From positions 5,334,001-5,398,000 of the forward strand of contig NC_088321.1 of assembly GCF_910592395.1 (NCBI RefSeq): a stretch of 64,000 nt of DNA. The letters are read 5' to 3'. Position 1 is the first letter of the stretch. Each line of letters opens with the position of its first letter. Made by a program: the position numbers and the translations under genes. Positions 61,632 to 64,000 of this stretch are shown here, in pieces. Below the pieces are notes generated by a model that saw only the letters and a list, made by a program, of their open reading frames with translations, was not told where the DNA came from and made no database searches. The DNA is from Lineus longissimus (lineage: Eukaryota > Nemertea > Pilidiophora > Heteronemertea > Lineidae).

Positions 61632-61652
61632 TACGTCGGGAAAGTCTTTTAC

Positions 61653-62444
61653 TGTTGCGGCTTTAAAAATGTACTCAAACTTTCATTGAGAATAGAGGCG
61701 TCTTTATTCTGGATAAGGACCTCGTATCGTGAGGAGTATAGTACACATCGATGAGGCTGACGTAAAAGACTGAAAGACACGAATAATCAACAATCAAAAC
61801 CTTACAAAACTCTGTAATGTTCCAGGATCAGAACATAAAAAATAAAATACAAATGTATGCACAGATTCGTACAATCTACTACCAGTTAACAGTTTGTCCC
61901 TAAATAGTGGATGTGGCTGTTAGTGTTGTCAAAACATCATACTCAAAACACCGTGCATATCAAGATCCCGGAGTCATCTTTTACAAAAGGGTCGCCATGG
62001 GACCTGAGGCACCCAGACTCAACTTCACGAACAATATCTGTTGGCCGGACAGATTTGTCTTAGCACAAAAATACACGGGCATCCGTACAGTGTCGCCACC
62101 TAGAGGCGTCTAAAGACAACCACAAACACATGGGTGAGCAAAAGTAGTGGGACACCGCCACATAAAAGTGACCTAAGTTACATAACTTGGGGATAACAGG
62201 GTCCTAACATAGTTTCCAGGGGTTCTATACATCTTTATCTTTATAGTTACCTTTATCCCGTCTGACAAGGCCTCGAAACTTTCACCGCAAAGGCGGACAA
62301 AAGAGGACAACTGCGTCCTAAACTTTGACAATTAAAATTCAATGGAGTTGGGCGGAAGCTGAGACAGCAGCGCCGCCACCCAAGCGCGCGAAAACTAAGG
62401 CGCCAAATTCAAATTTCTTCAGGACGCACTTGGCGGCCGTCACA
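61653..62444 (-). repeat. BEL 5' LTR
   Basis: 792 bp. It starts TGTGACGGCCGCCAAG in element sense and ends GCCGCAACA. It matches the 3' LTR over the whole length by eye. It should drive the element transcript toward lower coordinates. Confidence 0.92.
62238..62246 (-). promoter_or_regulatory. Candidate TATA box in BEL 5' LTR
   Basis: CTATAAAGA on the minus strand, about 200 bp into the LTR. This fits a U3 promoter ahead of R. No transcript evidence is available. Confidence 0.35.
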
Positions 62445-62449
62445 AAAGG

Positions 62450-63990
62450 ATTCCGCATTTCCTGCTGGAACGCACGCGGTGTGATGGTTGGCGTTCCCTA
62501 CGTTGATAATCTCTTGTGCGCAAGTTAAATCGACCTCATCGGTATTTGGCAACACTGGTTATATCCAGACTCGCTTTACCTTCTGCAGTCTATTAGCGAT
62601 GATTACGTTTCATTTGGTGTCGCCACGAATGAACTTAATTCTTATAAGTGACAACGGATGGATCGGAACTTTTTTCATGTGGAAAATATGCCTCGCAGCT
62701 ATCATCCGCGTGCTTGATCTGAACAGCGATCGTGTTGTAGGAGTGAGCCTTATCCTTGCTTCGCAGAGGCCTGTGTTTTTCTTTATTGCATACTTGCCAA
62801 GCTCTTACTATCCTGCAAGCATCTTCGTGGAGTACGTGGATTATATTTTAAAATTTTGCGAATTTTACGGCTCCACCGGTAAAATAGCGAACATGGGATC
62901 TAATAAATGCGCAAATTAGTCGTGAAAGAACCCCCAGCGTGACATCCTGTCAAAGAGCTCGGTGTCTTGAGTCCTTTTTATCGCTGAAAAGCACGAATCG
63001 GTTTCCTATCCCCGTTAGTAACTCGTGTTCGGACACCACCCCAAATGAAGTGGACTTTCTTTCCGACAATACAACCCGCCGCTATGAGCAAAGCCGCCGA
63101 ACTGACCATTCCACAAAGGAACTCCCGTAAACGACACCGTCCTCACTGGAATGACAATCTTAAATCTCTCCACGAAAACATGCGCCTCGTAGGCACGAGT
63201 GGCTAAAAGCTGGTAAATCGAGTGAACCGAACTCAACCAAATGTGTAGAGTATAAGCGGCACAGGCGCATATTTCGTGCAGCTCTTAGAAATTTAATGAA
63301 GAAATGTTGAGAATGAATTTTACAACAGTCTGAGCTCTGCTTTTAAATTCTGGAAACTGGTGAAAAGGCATCGGCGTCCTCCACCATCGGCACTGAGCTT
63401 CGATTATACAATTTACCATAGCTCTGCTGATTTCTGCAACAAGTGGGCAGAGTACTTCGAAAATATCTTTATAGACTAGACGATTGTGTAGAAGCTGAAT
63501 CTCACTTTGTCAGATTCGGTACATCACACCGGTCTGAATAATTCAAGGACTTCGTAGTGCTTCGAACTTTTAACACTACGAGCAGCCCTTACTTCCATTC
63601 TAGCAATGGCCAGGCGGAGCTGTTCAAAGCGTCTGTTAAGGACATCTCACAGGGATCATAGTGAATTTTACATGAACTGACGGAAAACTCCTATGGACTC
63701 TGCGCTTGGCTCTCATGATCAAGCGCAACGACATTTGTCTCGGTGCACGTGACGCGCTCAACGCTTCCCACAGCTGAAGGCCCTGCTTGAACCCCATATA
63801 AATAGTCCAAAAATGCCGATCTGAACTCCGTCGAAATTTAACGATATCCGTGAACAAATCATCCAAACTTTTGACACATTTGGTCCAAAGTAATAATGTT
63901 CGCATTCCGACCGATAAAGGATATGATATGGGTGAGATATTCACAAGGAGAGCGGACCAATCCAGATCAGTTCTAATCATGTCCAAGCCA
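62450..63990 (+). pseudogene. LINE ORF2 remnant (right flank of BEL insertion)
   Basis: It reads FRISCWNARGVMVGVPYVDN, a stop, then IDLIGIWQHWLYPDSLYLL, SDDYVSFGVATNELN: the N-terminal motifs of the LINE endonuclease (NxRG, a Q/EHWL motif). It continues through stops to a linker (RKRHRPHWNDNLKSLHENM, EYKRHRRIFRAALRNLMK), typical of the segment between endonuclease and RT. It runs to the window edge in a decayed state. Together with 54159-54697 it forms one LINE split by the BEL element. Confidence 0.65.
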
Positions 63991-64000
63991 AACCAGGAGG

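Larger units (their letters stand above)
54808..62444 (-). mobile_element. Complete BEL/Pao LTR retrotransposon
   Basis: 7637 bp on the minus strand: 5' LTR 62444-61653, Gag-protease frame 61631-59388, RT-RNaseH-integrase frame 59391-56257, a 650-bp non-coding tail, polypurine tract, 3' LTR 55599-54808. On the plus strand each LTR runs TGTTGCGG...GTCACA; in element sense it runs TGTGAC...CAACA. A perfect 5-bp target duplication AAAGG flanks it (54803-54807 and 62445-62449). It has no envelope frame. The domain order protease-RT-RNaseH-integrase and the domain types are those of BEL/Pao (Belpaoviridae). The two LTRs look identical by eye, implying a young insertion. It split an older LINE. Confidence 0.93.

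Overview
The window looks like nuclear DNA of a marine invertebrate, probably a lophotrochozoan. The organism is inferred from three things: a spliced host-like gene with GT-AG introns, AT-rich non-coding DNA, and a repeat mix of BEL/Pao, gypsy, LINE, MULE, Kolobok-like, tRNA-SINE, TA-target MITE and hairpin-ended repeats carrying (CGT)n. There are no bacterial operons, no rRNA and no CRISPR array.

Left part (1-10.6 kb). The one host gene I can build lies on the minus strand. Six exons (10571 down to 446) join in phase without a stop. They encode a coiled coil, then an unrecognised helical segment, then the N-lobe of a protein kinase with a glycine-rich loop, VAIK-type lysine, helix-C glutamate and hinge. 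The gene runs off the left edge, so the kinase C-lobe is not visible. Its 6.7-kb intron holds a hairpin-ended repeat, a gypsy integrase tail and a MITE.

Middle-left (10.6-27.8 kb). I find no convincing gene here. It holds MITEs (15.5 and 19.85 kb), a reversed decayed hairpin-ended element (17.3-17.8 kb), a long hairpin (20.83 kb), and a 3.2-kb hairpin-ended element (21.0-24.26 kb) into which a second, younger family member (22.85-24.04 kb) has inserted.

Middle (27.8-46.7 kb). This is a dense transposon graveyard: a decayed BEL/Pao; a decayed LINE truncated at an AT-rich tandem repeat; a spliced Kolobok-like DDE transposase gene whose six visible exons are all in phase (35.09-37.78 kb); a His-Me-finger (zinc-binding) endonuclease pseudogene; a MULE transposase pseudogene on the minus strand split by another hairpin-ended element; a tRNA-derived SINE; and a MADF-type exon.

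Right part (47-64 kb). About 6 kb without recognisable genes is followed by a gypsy pol fragment and a decayed LINE. A complete BEL/Pao LTR retrotransposon (54808-62444, minus strand) interrupts the LINE. Its two 792-bp LTRs look identical and are flanked by the 5-bp target duplication AAAGG, so it is a recent insertion. Its Gag-protease frame and its RT-RNaseH-integrase frame are offset by -1 and overlap by about 28 nt.

Most distinctive observations: (1) the hairpin-ended repeat family, in which three different variants keep the same two-hairpin layout while the stem sequences change in a compensated way, and one copy carries an endonuclease fragment, suggesting Helentron/HINE-type elements; (2) the coiled-coil/kinase gene; (3) the intact-looking Kolobok-like gene next to a His-Me endonuclease remnant.
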